Of a stretch of DNA of 64,000 bases, positions 8,885 through 17,539 are shown in pieces. The position numbers and the translations under genes are program-made. The stretch's first letter is position 1. The number at the start of each line of letters is the position of its first letter. This stretch comes from Gammaproteobacteria bacterium (GTDB lineage Bacteria; Pseudomonadota; Gammaproteobacteria; HK1): contig JAJEAD010000039.1 in NCBI GenBank assembly GCA_022824305.1, forward strand, positions 1-64,000. The letters run 5' to 3'. A model generated the notes under the pieces. That model had not been told where the DNA came from. It saw nothing but the letters and a program-made list of their open reading frames with translations, and made no database searches.

Positions 8885-9562
8885 ATGGAAAAGTCTATAA
8901 GAGCAGTACATGAAAACATGCTCCGGCTGGGATTGGGAGCTTTGGCACACGCCAATTGGACGTCTGCATTCCATAGTTGGGAAAGCGATGTCTGGTCAGA
9001 ATTGTCAGTCGTGCAAGCGGCCCATGCAGCGGAGATATTGATAAAGGCACGTATCGCACAGGAACATCCGCTTCTGATTTTCGAAAGATTGCCAAAACCA
9101 ACTGCCGAAAATGAGCAATCGCTTTCATTTGAAAGATTGCTGACGGAGGGACGGACATATCAGTATGCCGATCTACCCAGCCGCCTATGGGCAACAACAG
9201 GAATGTCGCTTCCTTGCACCGACAACTTCCTGGACTTCGGGAGACTACGTAACTCCATACAGCACTTTGCAACGCCACCCGATATAGATCTTTCAGTCCG
9301 CACACTTGATTTTGTCTTTTCCGTTGTCGACCCATTCATCAACTCATGTTGGAATCTATTCGCAATTGACTACTGTGAGGACACAGAACCTTATGTGAAT
9401 TTTCTGGAGAGCATTATTAACATGAAAATTACCTTCCTCGTATCTCCAGAATCACTAGAAACCTTAGATGAATCGTACTTTGCAAGAACAGAGGACTTGC
9501 ACTACAGAGAACTGATGAATAGAAGACTTGCTGCAGCAAGGTCAAATGTTGACGAGCAGTAA
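8885..9562 (+). CDS. HEPN-like domain protein (putative RNase-type defence protein)
   Basis: This is a 225-residue, helix-rich hypothetical protein in AT-rich DNA. It has an early AAHAAEILIKARIAQEHPL segment and then FGRLRNSIQHFATP, in which RNSIQH fits the R-x4-H catalytic motif of HEPN ribonuclease-fold proteins. HEPN domains are common in toxin-antitoxin, abortive infection and other conflict systems. The rest of the protein shows no recognised domain and there is no membrane segment or signal peptide. No MNT-type nucleotidyltransferase partner is adjacent, so it is either a solo effector or works with the methylase module downstream. The ribosome site before the ATG is weak. The function is an inference from the motif and neighbourhood. 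Confidence 0.5.
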   Translation: MEKSIRAVHENMLRLGLGALAHANWTSAFHSWESDVWSELSVVQAAHAAEILIKARIAQEHPLLIFERLPKPTAENEQSLSFERLLTEGRTYQYADLPSRLWATTGMSLPCTDNFLDFGRLRNSIQHFATPPDIDLSVRTLDFVFSVVDPFINSCWNLFAIDYCEDTEPYVNFLESIINMKITFLVSPESLETLDESYFARTEDLHYRELMNRRLAAARSNVDEQ

Positions 9563-9908
9563 CAGATAACCCTGGGGACAAATTGCGGTCAGATCTGAAT
9601 GTAAAGGAATGGAAATACGCTTGATGAACATAGTTGCGTCCACAAGTTCCAGAAACCCTACATAGGACCATGTCCGACTTTGTCGAATTCCTATTGTCGA
9701 GTCAAGCGATTCTCCAATCCAAGACAACTGACCGATTGTAAAGACAAATCTCTACCCTAGCCGAGCTCACAGAATTACTATATTTTGACTGACTGTCTGT
9801 GGGTAATGCTGCAACAAGAACGAAGCCCCTTAGCATGGAATGGAGTTTCGCCCCGACGCCTTGGAGCCCCGTACGATGAGTAGCGTATGGGTGAATAGAG
9901 GAGAGAAA
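9563..9908. other. AT-rich intergenic region before the nuclease-methylase pair
   Basis: No supported gene lies in these 346 bases. A TATATT at 9779-9784 resembles a -10 box but lacks a clear -35 partner. Short frames with in-frame ATGs at 9840 and 9876 precede the nuclease start, but the strong AGAGGAG ribosome site (9897-9903) points to the ATG at 9909 as the start. Confidence 0.35.
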
Positions 9909-10298
9909 ATGGCCGGGAAGGCGAGAGCAGTGCAATCGGGAGTGGACTTACAGAATAGGGTTGCGAACATGGGTGAACGCCTTGGTCTGGAGGTCCTAAA
10001 GGAGGTGGTGGTAGGTCGACGACTTTGGGGAGCGAAGCGACGAATTGATGTCGTGCTTCGGCATAAGGACACCCGTAAGAGCTTAGGAATTGAGTGCAAA
10101 TTCCAACGTACACAGGGAACTGCAGAGCAAAAGATCTCGGCAACCATTGGAGACATTCAGGCATGGCCGATTCGTGGCATTGTTGTGTTTGCGGGAGAGG
10201 GATTTTCACAACATATGACGGCGTATCTTCTGTCATCCGGAGTAGCTGTACACTTTGATGACGCTGAAACTTGGTTAGCTTTGTATTTTGGACTTTGA
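9909..10298 (+). CDS. PD-(D/E)XK-family nuclease, small
   Basis: From the ATG at 9909 this is a 129-residue protein. The core KRRIDVVLRHKDTRKSLGIE followed by CKFQ matches a PD-(D/E)XK nuclease active site: Asp in RIDVV, then Glu and Lys in IECKFQ. A later predicted strand-helix pair has IRGIVVFAGEGFS. The size is near a minimal nuclease domain. The methylase gene begins 2 bp after its stop, so the two are co-translated or coupled. In that setting the simplest reading is the restriction half of a small type II-like system paired with a Dam-type methylase; a Holliday-junction or repair nuclease is the alternative. A longer reading from ATG 9840 is possible but has no ribosome site. Confidence 0.6.
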   Translation: MAGKARAVQSGVDLQNRVANMGERLGLEVLKEVVVGRRLWGAKRRIDVVLRHKDTRKSLGIECKFQRTQGTAEQKISATIGDIQAWPIRGIVVFAGEGFSQHMTAYLLSSGVAVHFDDAETWLALYFGL

Positions 10299-10300
10299 CG

Positions 10301-11536
10301 GTGCCGTCGTACATTACCCAAACGCCTCGACCTTTCCTCAAGTGGGTAGGTGGTAAGCGGCAACTGTTGCCTGAGCTGATTCGGGCGGTGGATGCCATTG
10401 GGATGTTTCGAAGATATCATGAACCCTTTCTTGGTGGGGGTGCATTGTTCTTCGAATTGACGAGAACGCAACGCTTAGATCGTCCATCGTATCTGTCCGA
10501 TGGAAATAGAAACTTGATTGATGTCTATGTGGCGATAAGAGAACAGGTGGACGCAGTAATCGATCTATTGGCGAAACATAAGAAGTGCCATAGTGAGAAG
10601 TACTTTTACGCTGTGCGGGCCGACGTTCCACAAGATCTAGTCGAGCGAGCGGCTCGGATCATCTATTTGAATAAGACTTGTTTCAATGGTCTATACAGGG
10701 AGAATCGCAAAGGTCACTTCAATGCGCCGTTTGGTCGATACACTAATCCTCGGATTTGTGATGAGCAGAATCTAAGAGCAGTTGCCGCTGCACTTAAGCC
10801 GACGCACTTACTGGGTGAGCAGTTTGATGTTGTTGGACAACAGGCACAAAGAGGAGATCTCATTTACTTTGACCCGCCATATCTACCAATTTCAATAACG
10901 GCTGATTTTACATCGTACTCCAGAACAAAATTTGGTCTAGAGGAGCACCGTAGGCTTGCTGAATTGAGTCTCAGTTTGGCAAATCGTGGGGTGCATGTGA
11001 TTGTTTCGAATTCGAGCAGTAGATGGACGTACGAGCTGTATGCTGACTTCTTCATTTATGAGGTTTTTGCAAATCGCTTGGTGAATAGCAAAGCTGGACT
11101 GCGGGGTAAGATTCCGGAAGCATTGATTACGAGCTTTCCTGTTGACCTGCCGGCTGCTGTGACCCCGAGGCGACAGGGTGTTTGGGCGCTTGTGGACTCG
11201 CGTGAAAAGGGAGGGTTCAATAGGATGCTTGCACGACAGTGGCTACGGCAGAACGGCTATGGTGATGTCGCGAGTCTAATTGATGAAGTGATCGAGGAGT
11301 GGAAATCACAGGGAAAGAGCACACGAAGAAACTGGTGGGGAGTTCTTGCTGGTGACATTAATGGAAATTCGCGCATAGTTGCGGGACGGAAGTTCCCTGT
11401 ACTGCGTGCGGCACAGCTTCGGCAAGGCGTGGACGTCACAAAGAATGCACTGTGCAAGAATCCTATGGAGGAGGTTCCATCGGTGCGAGTGACGAGGAGG
11501 TGGTCGTCGTCAGAGACGACAAAGGCGGAGCATTAG
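10301..11536 (+). CDS. DNA adenine methylase, D12 class (Dam/DpnII-like)
   Basis: This N6-adenine DNA methyltransferase of the Dam/DpnII (alpha) group has about 411 residues. Conserved blocks are PFLKWVGGKR (SAM-binding N-terminus), EPFLGGGALFFEL, LNKTCFNGLYRENRKGHFN and the catalytic YFDPPY. The methylase core ends near residue 285. About 125 residues follow, including NWWGVLAGD and FPVLRAAQLRQG, resembling an added small DNA-binding or specificity domain. The GTG at 10301 is preferred because the family N-terminus fits and it lies just after the nuclease stop; a TTG at 10271 is the longer option. The expected target is a GATC-like site, by family only. As a solitary Dam it would be regulatory; beside the nuclease it is more likely the protective half of a restriction-modification pair. 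Confidence 0.85.
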   Translation: MPSYITQTPRPFLKWVGGKRQLLPELIRAVDAIGMFRRYHEPFLGGGALFFELTRTQRLDRPSYLSDGNRNLIDVYVAIREQVDAVIDLLAKHKKCHSEKYFYAVRADVPQDLVERAARIIYLNKTCFNGLYRENRKGHFNAPFGRYTNPRICDEQNLRAVAAALKPTHLLGEQFDVVGQQAQRGDLIYFDPPYLPISITADFTSYSRTKFGLEEHRRLAELSLSLANRGVHVIVSNSSSRWTYELYADFFIYEVFANRLVNSKAGLRGKIPEALITSFPVDLPAAVTPRRQGVWALVDSREKGGFNRMLARQWLRQNGYGDVASLIDEVIEEWKSQGKSTRRNWWGVLAGDINGNSRIVAGRKFPVLRAAQLRQGVDVTKNALCKNPMEEVPSVRVTRRWSSSETTKAEH

Positions 11537-11588
11537 AATTTCTCGCTAAGTGAACGCGTGGTAGTTGAATCGGGAGATGTGTATTCAG

Positions 11589-12449
11589 TTATGTTTCGAC
11601 ACGCCATATGTGCAGTCTGTTTCGCATCCCGCTTTCAACCATCCAGATTTCATCTTCTCCATTTACGACCTGTATAATGCTCTGAACAAAGAGCGCGCCG
11701 AAGAACCAGCGAATTTTGTTGGCATCTTCTGGTTCATCAATGAGAGCATCAGGTTCTTGGTCGTCCTCGAAATGTCTACTGGAGAGTGGTGGACGTCGTT
11801 GGATAGGGGTACCACAGGGAAAGATGAATCTCACCACGGCTGTTGTTTCATCAACAAGATAACGTGAACCTTCTTCGTATATTTGTGCGGCGTGCGAAAT
11901 TGTGGCCAGTTCTTCTGCGCGATAGCGACCGCTAACGTGCGTCAGCGAGTAGCCAATGAAAACGCGTTCGATCCAGGTGCACAGCCGCTCAAAATAGTCA
12001 TCTTCGGTCTCACCGCCTTGTCGAGGAAAGTGTTCTTCGACTCTATTGCGGTCAAGTGCACGCAGACGGGAGGAAATTGTATCCTTGTAGAATAGTGCAT
12101 CTAGAGCTGTCCGCAAGTGGCCCTCGTTTGTCAGTGGCATGAAAAACTCATAGACAATTACATTGCTGTATAGTAAAGACGTGTAATCTGATGACACACG
12201 TCGGACCTGAGTTACCAATGCACGAAAGGCAGTCCATGTCGAGTACGGTCGAAAGGATTCGCTAACTCGGAAGTGAGTATCATCTATAGGTACGACCAGT
12301 CGCTTGAATTGCTTTGACCAATAGGTATTGAAGGAGGTGCGTGACCAATTGGTTTCGTTGGCAAGTTGCTCTTTGGTAAATGGCAACTGCTGACGATAGT
12401 GGCTGCGAAAGAAGCGAAATACAGCGCTTTGGTTGCGTTCGTCGGGCAA
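11589..12449 (-). CDS. Winged-helix-like protein of unknown function in the defence island
   Basis: This is a 286-residue protein convergent with the methylase, 52 bp away. The start is a TTG at 12449 with a GGAG site eight bases upstream; no in-frame ATG occurs until far into the protein. The N-terminal 50 residues (FTKEQLANETNWSRTSFNTY) look like a helix-turn-helix or winged-helix DNA-binding unit. The remainder is mixed helical, with a charged acidic stretch near the C-terminus (FEDDQEPDALIDEPED). I do not recognise a catalytic motif; RNRVEEH around the middle fits a loose R-x5-H pattern but is weak evidence for HEPN. Base composition matches the HEPN-nuclease-methylase genes, so it was probably acquired with them. 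A regulator or effector of the restriction module is possible. Confidence 0.5.
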   Translation of the reverse strand: MPDERNQSAVFRFFRSHYRQQLPFTKEQLANETNWSRTSFNTYWSKQFKRLVVPIDDTHFRVSESFRPYSTWTAFRALVTQVRRVSSDYTSLLYSNVIVYEFFMPLTNEGHLRTALDALFYKDTISSRLRALDRNRVEEHFPRQGGETEDDYFERLCTWIERVFIGYSLTHVSGRYRAEELATISHAAQIYEEGSRYLVDETTAVVRFIFPCGTPIQRRPPLSSRHFEDDQEPDALIDEPEDANKIRWFFGALFVQSIIQVVNGEDEIWMVESGMRNRLHIWRVET

Positions 12450-12590
12450 TATTGGGTCTCCGGATTTTGGGGTGTCAGAATTTGTTGGCGCTCGACTCTC
12501 GTAGTGTTGGCTGTGAATGGACGCACGTGGAGAGGGTATTAGGTCGAGTCTGGGGTGGAGTTGTCAATATCCCGTATGAACCGGCGGCGG

Positions 12591-14366
12591 TCACTTGGTG
12601 GTGTTGGGTGCCCATTCTTCAAGTTGCTGGTCGCGCTTGAGTACGGTCTGCTGAATCATTACTCCCTCGAAAAGTGACTCCGGTGTGAGTTTGCATGTGT
12701 CGGTAGCTGCCGCCGGCAACGCGCTTCTGACTTCGTCCTCGATGCGGGTGGCCAGCGTGGCATCGCGTAGGTAGGCCCGTTCCCACCATTCGAGCATGCG
12801 CGGTCTGGCCTGCTCTAGAGCTTCCGGGGCCGGCAGCCGGTCACCCTTGCTGCGGTTCACCGTGGTCGAGCTCGGAAGGAGGTTCCAGAGGTCATTGCAT
12901 GGCCACGCCGCGAAGGGAAAGCAGTCGTCAACGTCGAATTCGTCCTTAAGGCGGCGTCCTGTCCACACGCAGAACAACTCGGACCCGCTCCGGCGAAGCT
13001 CTCGCCCGACCTCGCGGACAAGGTTCGTGTCGTGCGTTGGTTCGAGCCAGCGCAGCGCGGTCCGATGATCGTCCCACGACCGGGGGTCTGCGGCGTAGCG
13101 GCGCATTATTTCGATCCACTCGTTGAGAACGGCGGGCTCGATCCACGGGGCGTATCGGCTCATCGCCTGCCACAGGTGAGTGGGAACCGAGAAGGTGCCA
13201 AAGGACCAGAGAAACGCATCGTCCAGGCGGACTGCGTCGCTTGTTCGCATGGGTTTGCCTGGCTTGCACGGAAAGACGGGATCGGAGCTTCCCGGGTACG
13301 TGGTGTACGTGGCGGGCATCCATCGAATGCAATGCGCGGCATCTCGAAGGGCGCGGATCAGGTTCGTGGCGTCCTCGCCGGTAAACTGCTGGCCGACCCT
13401 GAAGTCGTTGGGTGAGCGCGTGTCCAGTGCGCGAAATCCGTCCTTCACGAAACGCAGCCGGCCGTTGCCCGTAGGGAGCTGGGGAAAGCCGCTCGCAAGG
13501 AGTGGCTTGAACGCTCGGATCCAGAAGAGCGCCACGAGACCGAGCGGCAGGTCCACGTGCCGCTCATCTCTGCCGGGGCAGGCGAAGCCGCCCGCACCGT
13601 CGGCAATACGAACCAGCGTCCTCAACAGGGCGAGCTTGTACGTCGACGATTTCTGGTCGTTGAATACGATGTGCCGGAGCAGCGGAAGGGCGCCGGTACC
13701 GTCGTCGGGAAGCCGGAGCCAGATGACCTCCCACGAGATCTCCGTTCGACCGGTGATGTCGGGAATCCGTTCGCGGCGAATGGTCTGCAAGCCATGGCGC
13801 TGTGCCAACTCCTCGACCTCGGCGGCCGTGGCGGGTTCCATCGGTCGGTCGAGCGGCGGCGGCCCCCGGCGGAGACTGAACATCATGCTGGCGCCCGGAC
13901 TCATCACCGAGACCAGCTTGCGGAAGGCACGGGCACGCACGCTGCGTGGCACGTGAATCCACACCGCGCTCAGCCAGATCACGTCGAAGGTGAGCTTCGA
14001 TCGCAGCACCTTCTCCAGTGCCGGCAGGGTGTCATCCATCCACCGGATGTCTGGTGATTGGTGGCGTTCCTTGCCTGCCGCACGGAACCGTGCGGACGGC
14101 TCCACCGCGACCACGTTGTACCCGTTCGCCGTGAACCAAGCAGCATCCCGGCCGGTGCCCGCACCCACGTCGAGGATGCAACCCGCGGAATCGGGGAGAA
14201 GGTCGAGCACCGGGGCATGAATCTCCTCGAACGAGAGGCTCTCGTACTTGGGCACGAGCGTCGGCGCCCCGACGTCGTAGCTCGCTACGACATCGCGCAC
14301 TCCGAAGGCGTCCTGGCGATCGCCGGGAATCGATGTCTCCGGATATCTGTCCTTGCGCTTCGTCAC
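12591..14366 (-). CDS. SAM methyltransferase fused to HNH-like domain (defence operon, gene 3)
   Basis: This 591-residue fusion is the last gene of a three-gene minus-strand operon. Residues about 45-190 are a class I methyltransferase with the motif I loop ILDVGAGTGRDAAWF and VVAVEPS. The middle and C-terminal part (about 250-591) resembles HNH-containing proteins, with FWSFGT-like and CVWTGRRL elements and then the segment FDVDDCFPFAAWPCNDLWNL plus VNRSKGDRLP. In the HNH families I know this segment reads DH at the first position pair; here the codon at 12924-12926 is GAC (Asp) where CAC (His) is expected, so nuclease activity may be lost or altered. The GTG start lies 4 bp after the helicase stop. 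The methyltransferase substrate (DNA base, RNA or protein) cannot be read from sequence. Confidence 0.68.
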   Translation of the reverse strand: MTKRKDRYPETSIPGDRQDAFGVRDVVASYDVGAPTLVPKYESLSFEEIHAPVLDLLPDSAGCILDVGAGTGRDAAWFTANGYNVVAVEPSARFRAAGKERHQSPDIRWMDDTLPALEKVLRSKLTFDVIWLSAVWIHVPRSVRARAFRKLVSVMSPGASMMFSLRRGPPPLDRPMEPATAAEVEELAQRHGLQTIRRERIPDITGRTEISWEVIWLRLPDDGTGALPLLRHIVFNDQKSSTYKLALLRTLVRIADGAGGFACPGRDERHVDLPLGLVALFWIRAFKPLLASGFPQLPTGNGRLRFVKDGFRALDTRSPNDFRVGQQFTGEDATNLIRALRDAAHCIRWMPATYTTYPGSSDPVFPCKPGKPMRTSDAVRLDDAFLWSFGTFSVPTHLWQAMSRYAPWIEPAVLNEWIEIMRRYAADPRSWDDHRTALRWLEPTHDTNLVREVGRELRRSGSELFCVWTGRRLKDEFDVDDCFPFAAWPCNDLWNLLPSSTTVNRSKGDRLPAPEALEQARPRMLEWWERAYLRDATLATRIEDEVRSALPAAATDTCKLTPESLFEGVMIQQTVLKRDQQLEEWAPNTTK

Positions 14367-14370
14367 CGGC

Positions 14371-17300
14371 TCATCCCGCCACCACCTTCCCGGCTTGGTA
14401 CAGCCACCCCGGCATCGGCCGTTCGAGCTCCCACAGGACTTTCATCGGGCGTTCCGATTGATGGCTGCGATAGCGTGCACGTCCGAGACAGCAGTACGGA
14501 AGCGCAACACCCCTGCCATCCCTCTTTCGCTCGCGAACGAAGAGAATGACGTTCGTACCACGCTCCGGTTGCTCGACATAGCGCCGCCCGGTAGGAGTGT
14601 CGGCCGACGCACTGTTCTGCGATTCCCAGTGAAACAGCGTTGGGGAAATCGGATAGTCGGCGTAGCGCGTCGTCGGGGAGAAGTCCGCGTCCGACTTCTC
14701 CAGCGTAATGAACAACAGGTCGGTCTGGGTAGCCTCGTGCCAAAGGACTCCGGTTTGGGGCAGGACGAGTGCGCCCCGTTTGTCGATGTGCCCGTGGGCC
14801 GCCGCAATCTCGCCCAGACTGTATGTGGCGTGGCTCGCGAGGGGAACGTCAGCGGATTGGTCGAGTGGTTGTGCAACGGTGCGGATTCGGTCGTCCAGAA
14901 TTTCCAGTAGGTCGTTGATTTCGCGTCGCAGTTCTCTCGATTCTCGGAGCCTCTGGAGAACCTGATCGACCTGCATCGTCGGCTGGCCCCGCCTGCCCAG
15001 AATGGCGAACAACATCAGGCCGAATCGATGCCTGCGGCCGCGGAGGCTCGACATCACGTCGGGACCTTCCGATTCCAGGATGGCGCGCCACGCGGCGAGC
15101 CTTTCATGATCGTCGACATGCAGCAGCCTCCCGACAGCGCGCAGGAGCGGATCACGCGGAGCGATTGTTGCTGTGTCGACGCTGAAACCCGCCCGCTGGC
15201 GCAGTTCCACGAAACAGTGCCCCGATTGGGGTCTCGCGTAAACGTCTTCAAGTTCGAGGCCCGCTTCGCGCATGAATTCTCCGAGTCGCGTTTCAGGACC
15301 GAGGGGTCCGAGTTCCTCGGCGAGACGGTCGCGGGCGTTGCGCACCGCATCGCGCAGGTTGCGAAGCACCGTCTCCTTCGCGATTCGGTCGAGCTTGAGC
15401 GCACATCCCGGCGGCAGAAGCGGAAAGTCCGCCTCGACGGCTCGTTGCACCTGGTGGCGGGTGCCGCCGAGTAGTGCCCGGTAGCGAACGTCGTAGCGAT
15501 ACTCGCGCCGTACTTGGCCGACGAGGTCGAGCACCGTCAGTACTCGCTTTCCGTCCGCCCACCGCAGTCCCCGCCCGAGCTGCTGGAGAAACACGGTGGC
15601 GCTCTCCGTCGGCCGGAGCATGAGCACGGTATCGACCTCCGGCAGATCCACACCCTCGTTGAAGAGATCGACGGCAAAGACAGCTCGAAGCTCGCCTCGG
15701 CGAAGCCTCGTAAGCGCCGCGCGTCGTTCATCCCGTGGCGTATCGGCGTCGAGTGCCACGGACTCGTACCCGAAGCGGTTGAACTGGCCGGCCATGAAGT
15801 GGGCATGGGCGACGCCCGCGCAGAATCCAAGGGCCCGCATCCGACGTGGGTCAGACACGAATTCCTCGACGGCGTGGCGGACGCGGAAAGCCCGTACGTG
15901 GTCGCCGGTGAGCACGTTGTTCAGATCGCGGGCTACATATCTCCCGCGCTCGAAGCGCACCGTCGAGAGGTCCGTAGCGTCGTTGACGCCGAAGTAGTGA
16001 AACGGGCAGAGCAAGCCCTGGTCGAGCGCATCCCACAGTCGCGATTCGAACGCGATGCGACCGTCGAACCATTCCAGTACCGACTTGCCGTCCGCACGCT
16101 CGGGCGTGGCGGTGAGCCCGAGCAGGTACTTTGGTGTCAGGCGCTTGAGAAGTCGGTCATAGCTCGCGGCCGCCGCATGGTGAAACTCGTCCACGATGAC
16201 CACATCGAAGCCGTCGGGCTCGATGTCGTCGACACGGTTAGCCAACGACTGGACCGAGGCAAAGACATGGCGGCCCGCGCGCGGGCGTTCCCCACCGACC
16301 AGCCGCTCGCCGAACCCCGGCTCGCGCAGCACGAGCTGAAAGACCTGTTGGCTCTGCCGGAGGATTTCGTCCCTGTGGGCGACGAAGAGGAGGGAATCAC
16401 TCTTGCTTTCGTTTCGCAGACGCTTGAAGTCGAATGCTGCGATCCAGGTCTTACCCGTGCCGGTGGCGGCGACGACGAGATTGCGGCAATGCTCGCTCTG
16501 GCGCTCCGACTCGAGCGCCTCGAGCGCCACGGTCTGATGGGGCTTCGGAGCGACATCGACCAGCAGAGAAATATCGAGGCCGTCGTCCGGCGAGCCCCCG
16601 TGACTCTGCCGCGACAGCGCGCGGTCGAGCCGTTCGGCATCGCGTCCGGGTTCGTAGTCCTCGAACTCCGGCTCCTGCCAGTACTGTTCGAACGTCGCCG
16701 CGAAGCGCTCGATGACCTCGGGATTCTCGGACGCGCTCACACGTACATTCCATTCGAGCCCGTCGACCTGCGCCGTATGGGTGAGGTTCGACGAGCCGAT
16801 GTAGGCCGTGTGCAGACCGCTTTCTCGATGGAACAGCCACGCCTTGGCGTGGAGCCGCGTCCGTGCAATCTCGTAGGAGACTTTGACTTGCGCGCCGAGC
16901 GCGATCAGTGCATCGAGGGCACGTCTCTCGGTTGAACCCGTGTAGACGCTCGCAATCACCCGGATCTGCGCGCCGGCGCGTGCCCGCGCTTCAAGCTCGG
17001 ACCGGAACAGTCGCAGCCCCGAGTGACGCACGAACGCGCACAGGAGATCGATTCGATTGGCGCTCGGGATCTCCCGTGCGATCTCGCTGGCGATCTGGAC
17101 GTCGCGTCGTCCGTTGACGAGGAGGCCGGTTCGGCGGAAGGAGAGGGTGGGACGCGGGAGCGGCGGAGGCAAATCGCCCAGCCCGCGGCGCTCGGCGGCC
17201 TCCATGAGCAGTCTTGCAGCCTTTGCGACCCGGTCGTTAGCCATGGCGCCGTGCTCGAAGAGCGCTTCCACCAGCCGATTCGCAAGCGCGACTTGCGAGG

Positions 17301-17508
17301 CAACCTGCTCGTCGTCACCTCCATGAATCGATTCCAGCGCGCGACGCAGGAGCTCGTAAACGTGGCGGGCCAGAAATTCGGAGCGCGCTGTGGCGTCGGC
17401 CGGGTGAACGTCTACGCGCCAGCCTTCCTCAAGTCGCGCGTCGACCTCCGCCTCCAGGGCGGCGGTGAGCATGTCCTCGTAGACGCCGGGACGGAGCCGG
17501 TGCGTCAC
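14371..17508 (-). CDS. PLD nuclease-SF2 helicase-DUF3427 protein (defence operon, gene 2)
   Basis: This 1045-residue multidomain protein has, in order: a helical N-terminus; a phospholipase-D-type nuclease domain (about 120-280) with RLHAKAWLF (His220, Lys222) and YIGSSNLTH; a superfamily 2 helicase with Q-like KPHQTVALEAL, Walker A AATGTGKTW (about 347-355), DEFHH (440-444) and LTATPERADG; a second RecA-like lobe with FNEGVDLPEVD and QQLGRGLRW; and a C-terminal DUF3427 region with SPTLFHWESQN and ILFVRERK. This architecture is known from defence islands and resembles type I/III restriction motors with a PLD nuclease in place of PD-(D/E)XK. The start is a GTG at 17508 without a clear ribosome site, 31 bp after the upstream nuclease gene; translation ends 4 bp before the methyltransferase start. 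Confidence 0.85.
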   Translation of the reverse strand: MTHRLRPGVYEDMLTAALEAEVDARLEEGWRVDVHPADATARSEFLARHVYELLRRALESIHGGDDEQVASQVALANRLVEALFEHGAMANDRVAKAARLLMEAAERRGLGDLPPPLPRPTLSFRRTGLLVNGRRDVQIASEIAREIPSANRIDLLCAFVRHSGLRLFRSELEARARAGAQIRVIASVYTGSTERRALDALIALGAQVKVSYEIARTRLHAKAWLFHRESGLHTAYIGSSNLTHTAQVDGLEWNVRVSASENPEVIERFAATFEQYWQEPEFEDYEPGRDAERLDRALSRQSHGGSPDDGLDISLLVDVAPKPHQTVALEALESERQSEHCRNLVVAATGTGKTWIAAFDFKRLRNESKSDSLLFVAHRDEILRQSQQVFQLVLREPGFGERLVGGERPRAGRHVFASVQSLANRVDDIEPDGFDVVIVDEFHHAAAASYDRLLKRLTPKYLLGLTATPERADGKSVLEWFDGRIAFESRLWDALDQGLLCPFHYFGVNDATDLSTVRFERGRYVARDLNNVLTGDHVRAFRVRHAVEEFVSDPRRMRALGFCAGVAHAHFMAGQFNRFGYESVALDADTPRDERRAALTRLRRGELRAVFAVDLFNEGVDLPEVDTVLMLRPTESATVFLQQLGRGLRWADGKRVLTVLDLVGQVRREYRYDVRYRALLGGTRHQVQRAVEADFPLLPPGCALKLDRIAKETVLRNLRDAVRNARDRLAEELGPLGPETRLGEFMREAGLELEDVYARPQSGHCFVELRQRAGFSVDTATIAPRDPLLRAVGRLLHVDDHERLAAWRAILESEGPDVMSSLRGRRHRFGLMLFAILGRRGQPTMQVDQVLQRLRESRELRREINDLLEILDDRIRTVAQPLDQSADVPLASHATYSLGEIAAAHGHIDKRGALVLPQTGVLWHEATQTDLLFITLEKSDADFSPTTRYADYPISPTLFHWESQNSASADTPTGRRYVEQPERGTNVILFVRERKRDGRGVALPYCCLGRARYRSHQSERPMKVLWELERPMPGWLYQAGKVVAG

Positions 17509-17539
17509 AATGAATCGCGACTGGCCAACGATACCGGCC

